Assembly (NCBI GenBank): GCA_031993545.1
Contig: DAMAHZ010000077.1
Location: 1-14,459 of the forward strand
Reading direction: 5' to 3'
Length of the DNA: 14,459 nucleotides
Source: UBA1535 sp002323775
GTDB taxonomy: Bacteria > Bacillota > Clostridia > Tissierellales > Sedimentibacteraceae
The notes beneath the pieces are model-generated. The model saw only the letters and a program-made list of their open reading frames with translations. It was not told the origin of the DNA and made no database searches. The translations under genes were made by a program, and so were the position numbers. Numbering within the stretch: the first letter of the stretch is position 1; every line of letters begins with the position of its first letter. Of the stretch, positions 1-8,636 are shown one piece after another.

Positions 1-1064
<1,064 letters not shown>

Positions 1065-1310
1065 TATCTGTTCTCAAGCTCACGCTTGCTTTTTATCAAA
1101 ATTGCTTCTGATATCTTTTTGTTCTGACTTTCACAGAACTGCTTTTTCTTGGAGTAAATCTTGTTTACTCTTTTGAAGTATATCTTTCGATACGCTTCTT
1201 GAAACTAAAGGTTGTTCTTATGCTGTTTTATTGTCTAGGTTCATTTGTTCTCAAACACTTTTTTATTTAATTTGAACTGTTTGAGCTTGGTTGTCTTATC
1301 TCGTGACAAC
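1065..1310 (-). ncRNA. rRNA operon leader with boxA-like elements and hairpins
   Basis: This is the transcribed leader between the innermost rRNA promoter and 16S. Read on the minus strand, TTGAGAACA occurs twice, at 1254-1246 (within GTTTGAGAACAAATGAACC) and at 1077-1069 just before 16S. It resembles the TTTGAAAACT leader element of Firmicutes rRNA operons, which is thought to act in antitermination and processing. Four compact hairpins are visible: 1189-1198 pairing with 1175-1184 around a GAAA tetraloop; 1152-1158 with 1164-1170; 1121-1126 with 1134-1139; and 1075-1079 with 1084-1088. No reading frame here looks real. The boxA role is inferred from position and similarity. Confidence 0.6.
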
Positions 1311-1316
1311 TTGTAT

Positions 1317-1345
1317 AGTTTATCACATCTGTTTTATTTTGTCAA
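1317..1345 (-). promoter_or_regulatory. rRNA promoter, gene-proximal (P3)
   Basis: On the minus strand, a perfect TTGACA (1345-1340) is followed by a 17-base spacer and TAAACT (1322-1317). A-rich tracts lie directly upstream of the -35 box and resemble an UP element. The predicted start is a G at about 1310. It is one of three tandem copies driving the 16S gene. Confidence 0.8.
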
Positions 1346-1425
1346 GAACTTTTTTATAAATTTTTTAATTTATTTTTTCTTTGACATTTTTTGCATTTAA
1401 TTTGTGTTCATCAGACAACTTTTAT

Positions 1426-1454
1426 ATTCTATCATATCTGTTTTTATTTGTCAA
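1426..1454 (-). promoter_or_regulatory. rRNA promoter, middle (P2)
   Basis: On the minus strand, TTGACA (1454-1449), a 17-base spacer and TAGAAT (1431-1426), again preceded by A-tracts. The predicted start is a G at about 1419. The whole unit is offset by exactly 109 bases from the gene-proximal copy. Confidence 0.8.
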
Positions 1455-1556
1455 CAACTTTTTTATAATTTTTTTATTTTTTAATCTTATAAAAATGTAT
1501 GTTATTTTAACAAGCTTATCAGATATTTGTTTTGCTGTTTATTGGACAGCTTGATT

Positions 1557-1585
1557 AGTATAGCACAGCCAACATTGCTTGTCAA
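1557..1585 (-). promoter_or_regulatory. rRNA promoter, distal (P1)
   Basis: On the minus strand, TTGACA (1585-1580), a 17-base spacer and TATACT (1562-1557), with TG one base before the -10 box (extended -10). The predicted start is a G at about 1550. This is the closest to consensus of the three. Confidence 0.85.
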
Positions 1586-1629
1586 CATCTATTTTAAAAA
1601 AGTTTATTACCAATTTATGTATGATTTGT

Positions 1630-1668
1630 AAAAGAAAGCTCCCTCAGCAAATTGCATCACTTTGGGAG
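1630..1668 (-). terminator. Probable terminator of the phosphoesterase operon
   Basis: Downstream of the last gene of the minus-strand operon, CTCCC (1668-1664) can pair with GGGAG (1643-1639) across a 20-base loop, followed by CTTTCTTTT. The stem is short and the loop long, so this is a weak candidate, but the position between the operon end and the rRNA promoters fits. Confidence 0.45.
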
Positions 1669-1705
1669 TTAGTTTTGAGAATTTACATTATATTATATTG
1701 TTAAG

Positions 1706-2566
1706 CTAAAGTGCAATCTCTTTTAATTGAAAATCTAAATAATCACTTGAAACACATACAAAATCAATACCTTTTATATTACCTTCCATTATAAGCTTAT
1801 GACCGTCCTTGCCATGCAAATGTCCATATATACATTTATTGATATTATATTCTTTCATCAGAGAAACAAAATCATTAGGGCTTTTGTCATTATTAAATGG
1901 CGGAAAATGTAGCATTGCTATTTTATATAAGTCATAGTTTTTAGTCATCTTCAAGGATATCTCAAAACGATTCAATTCTCTATTATAGATTTTCTTATCA
2001 TCTATTTGAGATTTTATTTCTTCATTATTATAAGTAATGTTTTTTGACATCGATAATTTATCCAATATGATGTCACAATCAATCTTATCAGTTTTGATGT
2101 TAGAGAAGTTACAGTCGCACGCCTTATCTAATACAGAATCATATTTTTTAGCATCAGTATTAAGGATATTAGGTTCAAATACTCGTACATCGTCCCAGCC
2201 TCTAACTCCACATACAACAACTTTGTCATTTGCATACATATCATTTACTAAAAATTCAATAGACTTAAATTTTAAATTATTTAGTTTATTCTTCGTAGCC
2301 CACCAATAATCGTGATTTCCTCTTATAAGCACTTTCTTGCCAGGTAAATTATCAATGATTTCTAAATCCTTTATGGCATCCTCTAGCTTTATAGCCCACG
2401 ATATATCTCCCGGTATTAAAACTAAATCATCATCAGAAACTGACTTTTGCCAGCTCCTGATGATTTTCTCCTCATGATTTATCCAATTATTTCCAAAAAT
2501 ATCCATAGGCTTCTCTTTTTTACTGTCAAAATGTAAATCCCCTATAGCAAAAACTCGCATACCCAT
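1706..2566 (-). CDS. Metallophosphoesterase, COG1768-like predicted phosphohydrolase
   Basis: Calcineurin-like phosphoesterase of 286 residues with every metal-site motif in order (numbering from this start): GDLHFD near residue 9-14, GDISW near 53-57, GNHDYWW near 83-89, LHFPP with its His near 220, and GHLHG near 248-252. The GVRGWDDV and KKIYNRELNRFE segments match the COG1768 branch. Substrate unknown; the soluble, signal-less sequence implies the cytoplasm. Family members known to me are about 230 residues; the excess is one block of roughly 55 residues between GVRGWDDV and KKIYNREL. It is the last gene of a three-gene operon, a few bases after the ATPase stop. Start choice: a TTG at 2572 abuts AAGG and is implausible; the ATG at 2566 leaves six bases after AAGG. 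A further in-frame ATG at 2560 would also fit the family N-terminus (MRVFAIGD). Confidence 0.85.
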   Translation of the reverse strand: MGMRVFAIGDLHFDSKKEKPMDIFGNNWINHEEKIIRSWQKSVSDDDLVLIPGDISWAIKLEDAIKDLEIIDNLPGKKVLIRGNHDYWWATKNKLNNLKFKSIEFLVNDMYANDKVVVCGVRGWDDVRVFEPNILNTDAKKYDSVLDKACDCNFSNIKTDKIDCDIILDKLSMSKNITYNNEEIKSQIDDKKIYNRELNRFEISLKMTKNYDLYKIAMLHFPPFNNDKSPNDFVSLMKEYNINKCIYGHLHGKDGHKLIMEGNIKGIDFVCVSSDYLDFQLKEIAL

Positions 2567-2574
2567 GCCCAACC

Positions 2575-5325
2575 TTAACTAATTTCTATATAATTGTGTT
2601 CTATTTTAAGCTTATCTAATATTTGTTTTTCTCTCCTTTGACAGCTAAACAATATTATTTGTCTTCTATTTCTCTCTTTATCTAGTATTTCCAGTGATTT
2701 TTCCAATCTTTCCTCATCATACTGTATAAAGCTGTCGTCTAGGATCAGAGGTATCTTTTTATTGTTTGAAATAAGACTGCTAAATCCTAATCTAACTGAA
2801 ATATAAAGCTGATCTAAGGTACCGCCACTCAATGAATTAATATTAATTTCTTCAATATCTTTACCAATTGCAGTATCTTTATCAACGATGCCGTTATCAG
2901 TCTTTACAACAGAGATATTCATATCTTCATCTATATTAACTCCACTGTATCTGCCACCCGTTACATAAGAGAAGTTTTCACTTATAGCGCTTCTAAGAAG
3001 TGGCATGAAATCTCCTTTTATATAGTCTGAAATCAGATTAATGTTTTCGATTGCAAGATTGGCTACCATTATCTTTTCATTGTTTTGCTCTATCTTATCA
3101 TTGTAAAAATCAATTTCTTCTTCTATTTCAGATAGACGCTTTGTTACATCCTCAATTGAATCTATTTCATTTTCAATCTTATCTATTTCTTTTCTAAGTT
3201 CAGACTTTTCATCTTCTTTGTCATGAATTTCTTTTAGCTTTTCTTCTTGGTTTATTTTCTTTGCATCTTCATTCTTACTCTCATTTTCAAGAAGTTCTTT
3301 AGTTCTTTGGGTTATTTCATCATATGTATAACCCTCTAGTATGCTTTCAACAACTCTTTCAAGATTGAAAATTTTATCTTTTAACTGAGCTATCTTGTAG
3401 TTATTGTTTATTAACACCTTAAATTCTTCTATATTATTAATATTGTTGCTCGCTAATATTATATTAAACCTTTTTTCTTCAAAATCTAGTTCCTTTGAAA
3501 GCTTTTGATGATTTTCAGTCAATTTGTCTAACAATGCTGATTTTTTAGTCAATTCTTGAACAATTTTATCTTTTTCTAAAACTATCTCGTTCAATTTTTG
3601 TATTGAGCTATCTGTAATTTCAAATAGGTTAAACTTAGATAGTTTATTTAAAAGATCATCCTCCAAGATTTTCTTTGATTTTATCGCTATTTTTAGCGAG
3701 TCCTTATCGTACTCTAAAAGCTTAATTTTTTCTTCAACTACTGTTTTTAACGACAGGTAATACTCACATTTGTCCTTTAGCATTACTATAGTTTGACAGC
3801 TTTTTTCTTCTAATATTTTATTATTTTCTGATTTACAGTTATCTAACATTACTCTTAGTTTGCTTTGTTCTTCATCTATAAATTGTATTTCTTTCTTCAA
3901 GCCGTTTATCTTTCTATTAGTTTTTGCCGAAATTGCAAATAATATTAAAGAAATCAATACAACCGAAGCCCCAAAGTAATATTCTACAATATTATAATAG
4001 TATCCAGCGTATGCACAAGCTCCTGCGGCAACTAAAAATATTATAGCAAAAACAATTAACAATGTCTTATTAATATTTAAAGATTTAATAAGCTTTTTAA
4101 AAACATTTTTAGAAGAATCATTCAAAAGATTATCTATTCTACTTATTTTTTGCTCGTTACTGCTTACTTTATCGTAGGATTCAGCATATTCGGCAATCTC
4201 ATCAGTATCAAATGCTTTGATATGCTCAATACCTTGGCTTACTTTTTCTTGAAGCTTTTCTATTTTCTCATTGCTTTCTACATAGGTCTTATAATCAAGA
4301 TTAATTTTTACAACAAAACCGTCTGCTGATATACTGCATGCCGGATCATTTTCAAGCTTGACCATTTCTGTGTTTATTGAAAGTATTTCTTTCTCTAATG
4401 ACGCCTTTTCATCTCTCATCTGCTTGAGCAAGGTAAGAAGCTTTACTGCCTCCTCATACTCATCTATACCAATGCTGTTACCCTCTCCATACTGAGAAAG
4501 TTCCTCTCTTATAGCGTCAATCTCATTGTACACTTCGTCTGCCTTTTGCTTTTTAGATGTTAAAATTGATAATTTGTATATATCCAGTTCATTGTTTATA
4601 TCTGAAATTTCTCTGTCTATATCAGATATTTTATTCTCCAGCTTTCTTTTTTCCATGGCTAAATGCAAGGTATATTGTCTTGCATCTATTGCCTTGTCTC
4701 TTGTTTGATTTAGTTCACTCACACGAGCTTTATACTGACTCAATATGCTTTTCGGATTATTTATATCTCCAGCCTCGTCCTTTATACTGTTAAGCTTTCT
4801 TATTATTTTTTCTATCGAAATGCTCTCGTCTTTTGTTTGACTCAAATTAAGTATTCTTTCCTTAACCTGACCAGCAAGTTCCTCGTTCGTTGAATTGCTT
4901 AATTGCTTTATACTAAGAGTATTTGAAAAAGCCGATTTATTTATATCAAATAAATATTCGCCCACTTCCATATCTGCATTATAATCAGATATAGCTTCTT
5001 CGTTAGGTGACGAGAGATATTTTTTCGAAAAAGATGTGCTTTTATCTAAAAAATCCTTCCTTATAATATAATCACTATCGTCATCCTCAACTATCATAGA
5101 GCCGTTAAATTGGTCATAATTCCATGGTCTATACTTTTTAAACAGCGATTCATCATTTTTATTTTTGTCATTTCCAAGTCCGTATAGCATCGTTTCTATG
5201 AAATTATGTACTGTGCTTTTTCCAGCCTCATTCTTTCCGCAAACAAGATTCAATCCGTTTTTTAGCATTATGTTTTTATGGTGAAACTTACCAAATGATT
5301 TTAAATTTAATTCCTTAATAAACAT
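2575..5325 (-). CDS. SbcC/YhaN-like ABC-type ATPase with central membrane segments
   Basis: A 916-residue SMC/Rad50-like ATPase. The N-terminal half-domain carries the Walker A motif GKNEAGKST (residues 30-38), and the C-terminal half the signature LSGGT (832-836) and Walker B PLILDD (859-864). Between them lie long Lys/Glu/Ile-rich coiled-coil stretches (~200-410 and ~470-790). No CxxC zinc hook is present. Instead two hydrophobic helices (about 421-442 and 451-467) sit in the middle, the hallmark of the Bacillus YhaN branch rather than classical SbcC, suggesting membrane association. After Walker B the switch position reads FSCQ, with Gln rather than the usual His (~896). The start ATG lies 1 base from the stop of the upstream SbcD-like gene and its GGGAGG site lies inside that gene's end, indicating translational coupling. 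A DNA-end processing role with that partner is inferred from the family. Confidence 0.9.
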   Translation of the reverse strand: MFIKELNLKSFGKFHHKNIMLKNGLNLVCGKNEAGKSTVHNFIETMLYGLGNDKNKNDESLFKKYRPWNYDQFNGSMIVEDDDSDYIIRKDFLDKSTSFSKKYLSSPNEEAISDYNADMEVGEYLFDINKSAFSNTLSIKQLSNSTNEELAGQVKERILNLSQTKDESISIEKIIRKLNSIKDEAGDINNPKSILSQYKARVSELNQTRDKAIDARQYTLHLAMEKRKLENKISDIDREISDINNELDIYKLSILTSKKQKADEVYNEIDAIREELSQYGEGNSIGIDEYEEAVKLLTLLKQMRDEKASLEKEILSINTEMVKLENDPACSISADGFVVKINLDYKTYVESNEKIEKLQEKVSQGIEHIKAFDTDEIAEYAESYDKVSSNEQKISRIDNLLNDSSKNVFKKLIKSLNINKTLLIVFAIIFLVAAGACAYAGYYYNIVEYYFGASVVLISLILFAISAKTNRKINGLKKEIQFIDEEQSKLRVMLDNCKSENNKILEEKSCQTIVMLKDKCEYYLSLKTVVEEKIKLLEYDKDSLKIAIKSKKILEDDLLNKLSKFNLFEITDSSIQKLNEIVLEKDKIVQELTKKSALLDKLTENHQKLSKELDFEEKRFNIILASNNINNIEEFKVLINNNYKIAQLKDKIFNLERVVESILEGYTYDEITQRTKELLENESKNEDAKKINQEEKLKEIHDKEDEKSELRKEIDKIENEIDSIEDVTKRLSEIEEEIDFYNDKIEQNNEKIMVANLAIENINLISDYIKGDFMPLLRSAISENFSYVTGGRYSGVNIDEDMNISVVKTDNGIVDKDTAIGKDIEEININSLSGGTLDQLYISVRLGFSSLISNNKKIPLILDDSFIQYDEERLEKSLEILDKERNRRQIILFSCQRREKQILDKLKIEHNYIEIS

Positions 5326-5326
5326 A

Positions 5327-6457
5327 CTAGCTAACCTCCCTTGAATTTGAATGCGGTACGCCTATATCCTCTGATTTTAATATTTGCAAGCCAAGCTCAA
5401 ATGCTTTTTCAGTTATTTTATTTGACTTATCAACATTCTCAAACTGAGTTATGTAGCTTTCTATTATGTTGCCTCTTAGCTTGCCGATTGTTTCTGTAAC
5501 AGATTTTTCATAACTGTATTCATCTTGGAATTCTATATAGTAGAAAAATTGCTTAGCCTCGTTCTTGATTTCCTCCATAGAAACATCATTGCTTACTGTA
5601 CCAGTCAATTTGATTTTTACAAAGTCTTTCATTATATCAATTTTATTTTCAGTTTCTTTAATAAGGTCTAGTATTTGATTAAAATCAAAATCTTTTTCTA
5701 TGCTTACCTCTTTATAAACAAATTTTCTATTGCTTATAGCTAAAAACTCTGTAAATAAATAATCTACATCTATTTCTCCTATAATCACACCATGTCTGTC
5801 ATTTTGGTTATATTCAAAATCAAACGGTTCCGGTGTTCCAGGATAAATAATATTTGGCTCTAGGTTTAAATATTCATGTATATGACCCATAGCGCAGTAA
5901 TTGAACTTGTATTTAATTATCTCCGGATTTATGTATAAGCCATCATTTATATCATTTACAGTTTCAGCATGTAAAAGTAAAATATTTATCTTCGTACTAT
6001 CTGTTTTAATATTGTATATTTGTTCAACCTTATCGCCATGATTTCCCTTTCCACAGCTTAAAGAGTATACACACACACCATCTGCAAATTCATGTTTTTC
6101 AACCTTCTCTGTATTTTTAAACAGATGTACATTGCTTGGCCACTGTGCAAACTCATAAAGACTTGTTATAGAGTAAGGGTCGTTATTTCCGCAAGTAATA
6201 ACAACATTTGTATCCTTTATTCTTTCAAATAAGGATATAATTCTTTTTATATCTTTAAAATTGCAGTAATCTTGGTTTATCATATCCCCCGCTATAAACA
6301 GATATTTAAGTCCTCTATCTTTAACAATATTAATTATCCTTTCAAAGGTTTCCCACAATTCTATTCTTCTCTTTTCCCGCTCCCTAAGACTGAAGCTTTT
6401 GTTATTGATTTTCACGCCCAAATGAATGTCAGAAGTGTGCAAAAATGTAGCTCTCAT
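5327..6457 (-). CDS. SbcD/YhaO-like DNA repair phosphoesterase with GNND motif
   Basis: A 376-residue Mre11/SbcD-type metallophosphoesterase, first gene of the operon and presumed partner of the coupled ATPase. Visible motifs: SDIHLG (Asp10, His12), AGDMI (Asp58), CGNND (90-93), LLHAE (His163), GHIH (191-194) and YPGTPEPF (205-212). The notable deviation is GNND where the family has GNHD; the His of that motif is the catalytic acid in Mre11/SbcD enzymes, and the change is a single base (AAC versus CAC). The remaining metal ligands are intact, so metal binding is plausible while nuclease activity is uncertain. A C-terminal ~130-residue capping region follows. AAGGAG lies nine bases before the ATG. 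The AT-rich 239 bases upstream (6458-6696) show no promoter I would defend; a weak AT-only hairpin at 6639-6654 may help end the preceding acetyltransferase gene. Confidence 0.88.
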   Translation of the reverse strand: MRATFLHTSDIHLGVKINNKSFSLREREKRRIELWETFERIINIVKDRGLKYLFIAGDMINQDYCNFKDIKRIISLFERIKDTNVVITCGNNDPYSITSLYEFAQWPSNVHLFKNTEKVEKHEFADGVCVYSLSCGKGNHGDKVEQIYNIKTDSTKINILLLHAETVNDINDGLYINPEIIKYKFNYCAMGHIHEYLNLEPNIIYPGTPEPFDFEYNQNDRHGVIIGEIDVDYLFTEFLAISNRKFVYKEVSIEKDFDFNQILDLIKETENKIDIMKDFVKIKLTGTVSNDVSMEEIKNEAKQFFYYIEFQDEYSYEKSVTETIGKLRGNIIESYITQFENVDKSNKITEKAFELGLQILKSEDIGVPHSNSREVS

Positions 6458-6696
6458 ATACAGATTCTCCTTAATTAGATAAATTATATTTATATTAAAT
6501 AGTTAAAATTTTATAAGATAATGCAAATTGTTAATTTGTTCCTTAGCTAAAACACATTATTTTAAATATGATTTAATAAATGTAATAATATAATATTACC
6601 ACATTTTTTATCATTTTAAAATAAATAAATTTAAAAATATGAAAACTTTTTCATTTTTTATTAAAATATTACATAATTTTACATTTTTCGATAGTT

Positions 6697-7254
6697 TTAA
6701 CAATATGTATCCTTATTATATTTTGCAAAATGCACATGGTCTTCCCAAACATCATTTATTTTTAAATACGCTCTCGAAAAGCCCTCTCGTGTAAAGTTTA
6801 GCTTTTCCATAATTCTTAGAGACCTTTCATTTCTAGGTATGATATTTACCTCTATCCTATGAAGTCCAAAATCATTAAACATAACGCTTATAGCCTTTTT
6901 AATTGCCTCTGTAATATATCCCTTGTTGATTTCATTTTCATCTAATTTGTATGACATATAACAAGATTTGAAATTACCCATAATGATATTGCTAAAGCAG
7001 ACATTGCCTATAACCTCTTTTGTATCCTTAGTAATTAGCCAAAATTTTACCTGAGATTTATTCTTAAAATCTTGTATATCGTCCTTTAGCAAACTCTTTT
7101 GATGTGAAATTGTATAGAAGTAGCTCTCTCTCTTAGGGTCCCACTCTTTTAGAAACTTTGAATTCCTTATATAGTATTCTAAAACCTTTTTAGCATAGCG
7201 AGGCTCTAATACCTTTAAATATAATCGTTCTGTTTGATATTCTTTTTTTATCAT
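6697..7254 (-). CDS. GNAT N-acetyltransferase, RimJ/RimL-like
   Basis: A 185-residue acetyltransferase of the Acetyltransf_3 (RimJ/RimL) group, which transfers acetyl from acetyl-CoA to an amine, in the best-known members the N-terminus of a ribosomal protein. The opening TERLYLKVLEP matches the family's first strand. The acetyl-CoA motif A region is NKGYITEAIKKAI (~110-122), followed by GLHRIEV (130-136), IIPRNERSLRIMEKLNF (138-154) and a C-terminal Trp-Glu-Asp-His segment. The substrate cannot be read from sequence. Start choice: an upstream in-frame ATG at 7281 has a poor ribosome site, whereas GAAGGA lies seven bases before the ATG at 7254 and the resulting length is normal. It is transcribed alone, divergently from the MFS gene. 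Confidence 0.85.
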   Translation of the reverse strand: MIKKEYQTERLYLKVLEPRYAKKVLEYYIRNSKFLKEWDPKRESYFYTISHQKSLLKDDIQDFKNKSQVKFWLITKDTKEVIGNVCFSNIIMGNFKSCYMSYKLDENEINKGYITEAIKKAISVMFNDFGLHRIEVNIIPRNERSLRIMEKLNFTREGFSRAYLKINDVWEDHVHFAKYNKDTYC

Positions 7255-7304
7255 TGATCTATCCTTCTTATAATATATCATAAAAAATTTATTCTTCTAT
7301 CTTT

Positions 7305-7333
7305 ATTTTATAAAAGAAAGCTTTACAAGTCAA
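7305..7333 (-). promoter_or_regulatory. Promoter of the acetyltransferase gene
   Basis: Minus strand TTGACT (7333-7328), 17-base spacer, TAAAAT (7310-7305). The predicted start near 7298 leaves a ~45-base untranslated leader before the ATG at 7254. Its -35 box abuts the -35 box of the opposite promoter. Confidence 0.75.
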
Positions 7334-7350
7334 TAGTTTTAATGTAAACT
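7322..7350 (+). promoter_or_regulatory. Promoter of the MFS transporter gene
   Basis: Plus strand TTTACA (7322-7327), 17-base spacer, TAAACT (7345-7350), then GGAGG ten bases before the ATG at 7384. TTTACA (7322-7327) and TGTAAA (7343-7348) form an inverted repeat with a 15-base centre that spans the spacer, a possible operator. Confidence 0.65.
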
Positions 7351-7383
7351 ATGTATTGTTAAATTCTTCGGAGGTATACTTTT

Positions 7384-8568
7384 ATGACTAACAGCACTAA
7401 TAAACTAAGCTTCAAACCAAATAAAATTTATACATTTTTTACCTTATTTTATGCTTATTTTGTTTTAGCTCTTTTTGATACTGCAAAGGGCAACTTTATT
7501 CCATTTTTTATAAATGATTTTTCAATCAATAATTCAACAGTAGGTATTATTCTTTCAATTAATCAGCTAGGCTCAGTTTTTGGTGCATTTTTAGCTGGAA
7601 ATGCTAGTCAAAAGTACGGTCAGAAGTTTACATTTATAATCGGAACTACAATCTGTAGCATTGTAGGCTTATCCGCATTATTTTTAAACAACGCCATAAT
7701 GCTTTGTATATTTTTCTTTGTATTTAACTTTGGACGTACATTTTTATGTATATCAGTTGATTCATTAGTTCCTATGAATGCTATTGGCTATGAGGTGCTG
7801 TTTATTAATCTGACTCATTTTATGTTTGGTCTTGGCAGCTTCGCCGGACAAAAAGTTTATGGAAATTTACTATTTAATAATGTCTCTTGGAAATTAATAT
7901 ATTTTGTTTTGGGATTTATGTTTATATTGTGTATGATATTTGTTTTATTTCTAAAAGTACCTAAGAACAGATATGTTTTAGATAATAAGGCTTACAATAA
8001 GAAGGATTTGTATAAAAACCCTCTGCTTATATTTTTTATGATAGGCTTTGCTCTAAATGTAGCATCCGAAAGTGTAATGATTGTATGGTTTATCAATTAT
8101 ATGAGTTCAACATATAGCCTTTCAGCGATTGAAACAGCCAAGTATTCTTCTTTGTTTTTTATAGCATTTTCTCTAGGTAGGCTAGTTGGAGGATTTATAC
8201 TTCAAAAGATAGGAGAGAAAATAGGACTTAAAATATCTATGGGCATGGTAATTTTATGTATTATAGTAGGCTTGATTTTAAAACAAAATGGCTTATATAT
8301 ACTATCAATCGGAGGATTTTTCTTATCCATCACATACCCAACTCTAGTGGTATTGATAAATTCGACATTTAAAGAGCTTTCGTCTCTAGCCATGGGGATA
8401 GTTCACACATTTACCTCCTTGGTAGGAATTGCAACAACAACTCTTATAGGATTTTTAAATGATTTTTTAGGCTCGTACACAACTTTCTATCTTGGAGCTG
8501 TTTTTATGGCAGTGGCACTCAGTATGCTGATTGTTATTGATAAGAAGCTTAGTTTGGAGAGTAAATAG
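7384..8568 (+). CDS. MFS family transporter
   Basis: A 394-residue integral membrane protein with about twelve hydrophobic segments, the size of a compact Major Facilitator Superfamily carrier. A motif-A-like loop GNASQKYGQK (72-81) sits between the second and third segments, and its second-half counterpart GGFILQKIGEKIG (269-281) between the eighth and ninth. A charged central loop (~193-211) separates the halves. Early KGNFIPFF and later GLGSFAGQKVYG recall the sugar/fucose permease (FHS-like) branch, but the substrate is not determinable. GGAGG precedes the ATG. It is monocistronic, bounded upstream by the divergent acetyltransferase and downstream by a long hairpin just after the stop. 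Shared control with the acetyltransferase is possible from the overlapping promoters. Confidence 0.88.
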   Translation: MTNSTNKLSFKPNKIYTFFTLFYAYFVLALFDTAKGNFIPFFINDFSINNSTVGIILSINQLGSVFGAFLAGNASQKYGQKFTFIIGTTICSIVGLSALFLNNAIMLCIFFFVFNFGRTFLCISVDSLVPMNAIGYEVLFINLTHFMFGLGSFAGQKVYGNLLFNNVSWKLIYFVLGFMFILCMIFVLFLKVPKNRYVLDNKAYNKKDLYKNPLLIFFMIGFALNVASESVMIVWFINYMSSTYSLSAIETAKYSSLFFIAFSLGRLVGGFILQKIGEKIGLKISMGMVILCIIVGLILKQNGLYILSIGGFFLSITYPTLVVLINSTFKELSSLAMGIVHTFTSLVGIATTTLIGFLNDFLGSYTTFYLGAVFMAVALSMLIVIDKKLSLESK

Positions 8569-8571
8569 TAC

Positions 8572-8636
8572 AAGACATGATGGTATCTTATTGTTATGAT
8601 ACAATAAGATACCATCATGTCTTAATTTTAATCTTT
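8572..8636 (+). terminator. Terminator with a 23-bp perfect stem after the MFS gene
   Basis: The arms 8572-8594 and 8601-8623 are perfectly complementary (23 bp) around a six-base loop TATGAT, starting three bases after the transporter stop codon and followed by a moderately T-rich run (8624-8636). It works as a plus-strand terminator by position. The stem is unusually long and lacks the typical GC clamp, so a mobile-repeat origin cannot be excluded. Confidence 0.75.

Larger units (their letters stand above)
1305..1585 (-). repeat. Triplicated promoter unit upstream of 16S
   Basis: The two gene-proximal units (about 1305-1365 and 1414-1474) align almost base for base over some 60 bases with a constant offset of 109. 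The distal unit (about 1545-1590) is more diverged. In all three, the plus-strand motif GAC(A/A/G)CTT-type block (GACAACTT, GACAACTT, GACAGCTT at 1305, 1414 and 1545) starts exactly 35 bases before the -35 box. This keeps the region around the predicted transcription start the same (AAGTTGTC or AAGCTGTC on the minus strand). Confidence 0.7.

Noticed and set aside
2572..2572. TTG start for the COG1768-like gene
   Set aside because: The AAGG sequence directly abuts it; the ATG at 2566 has normal spacing.
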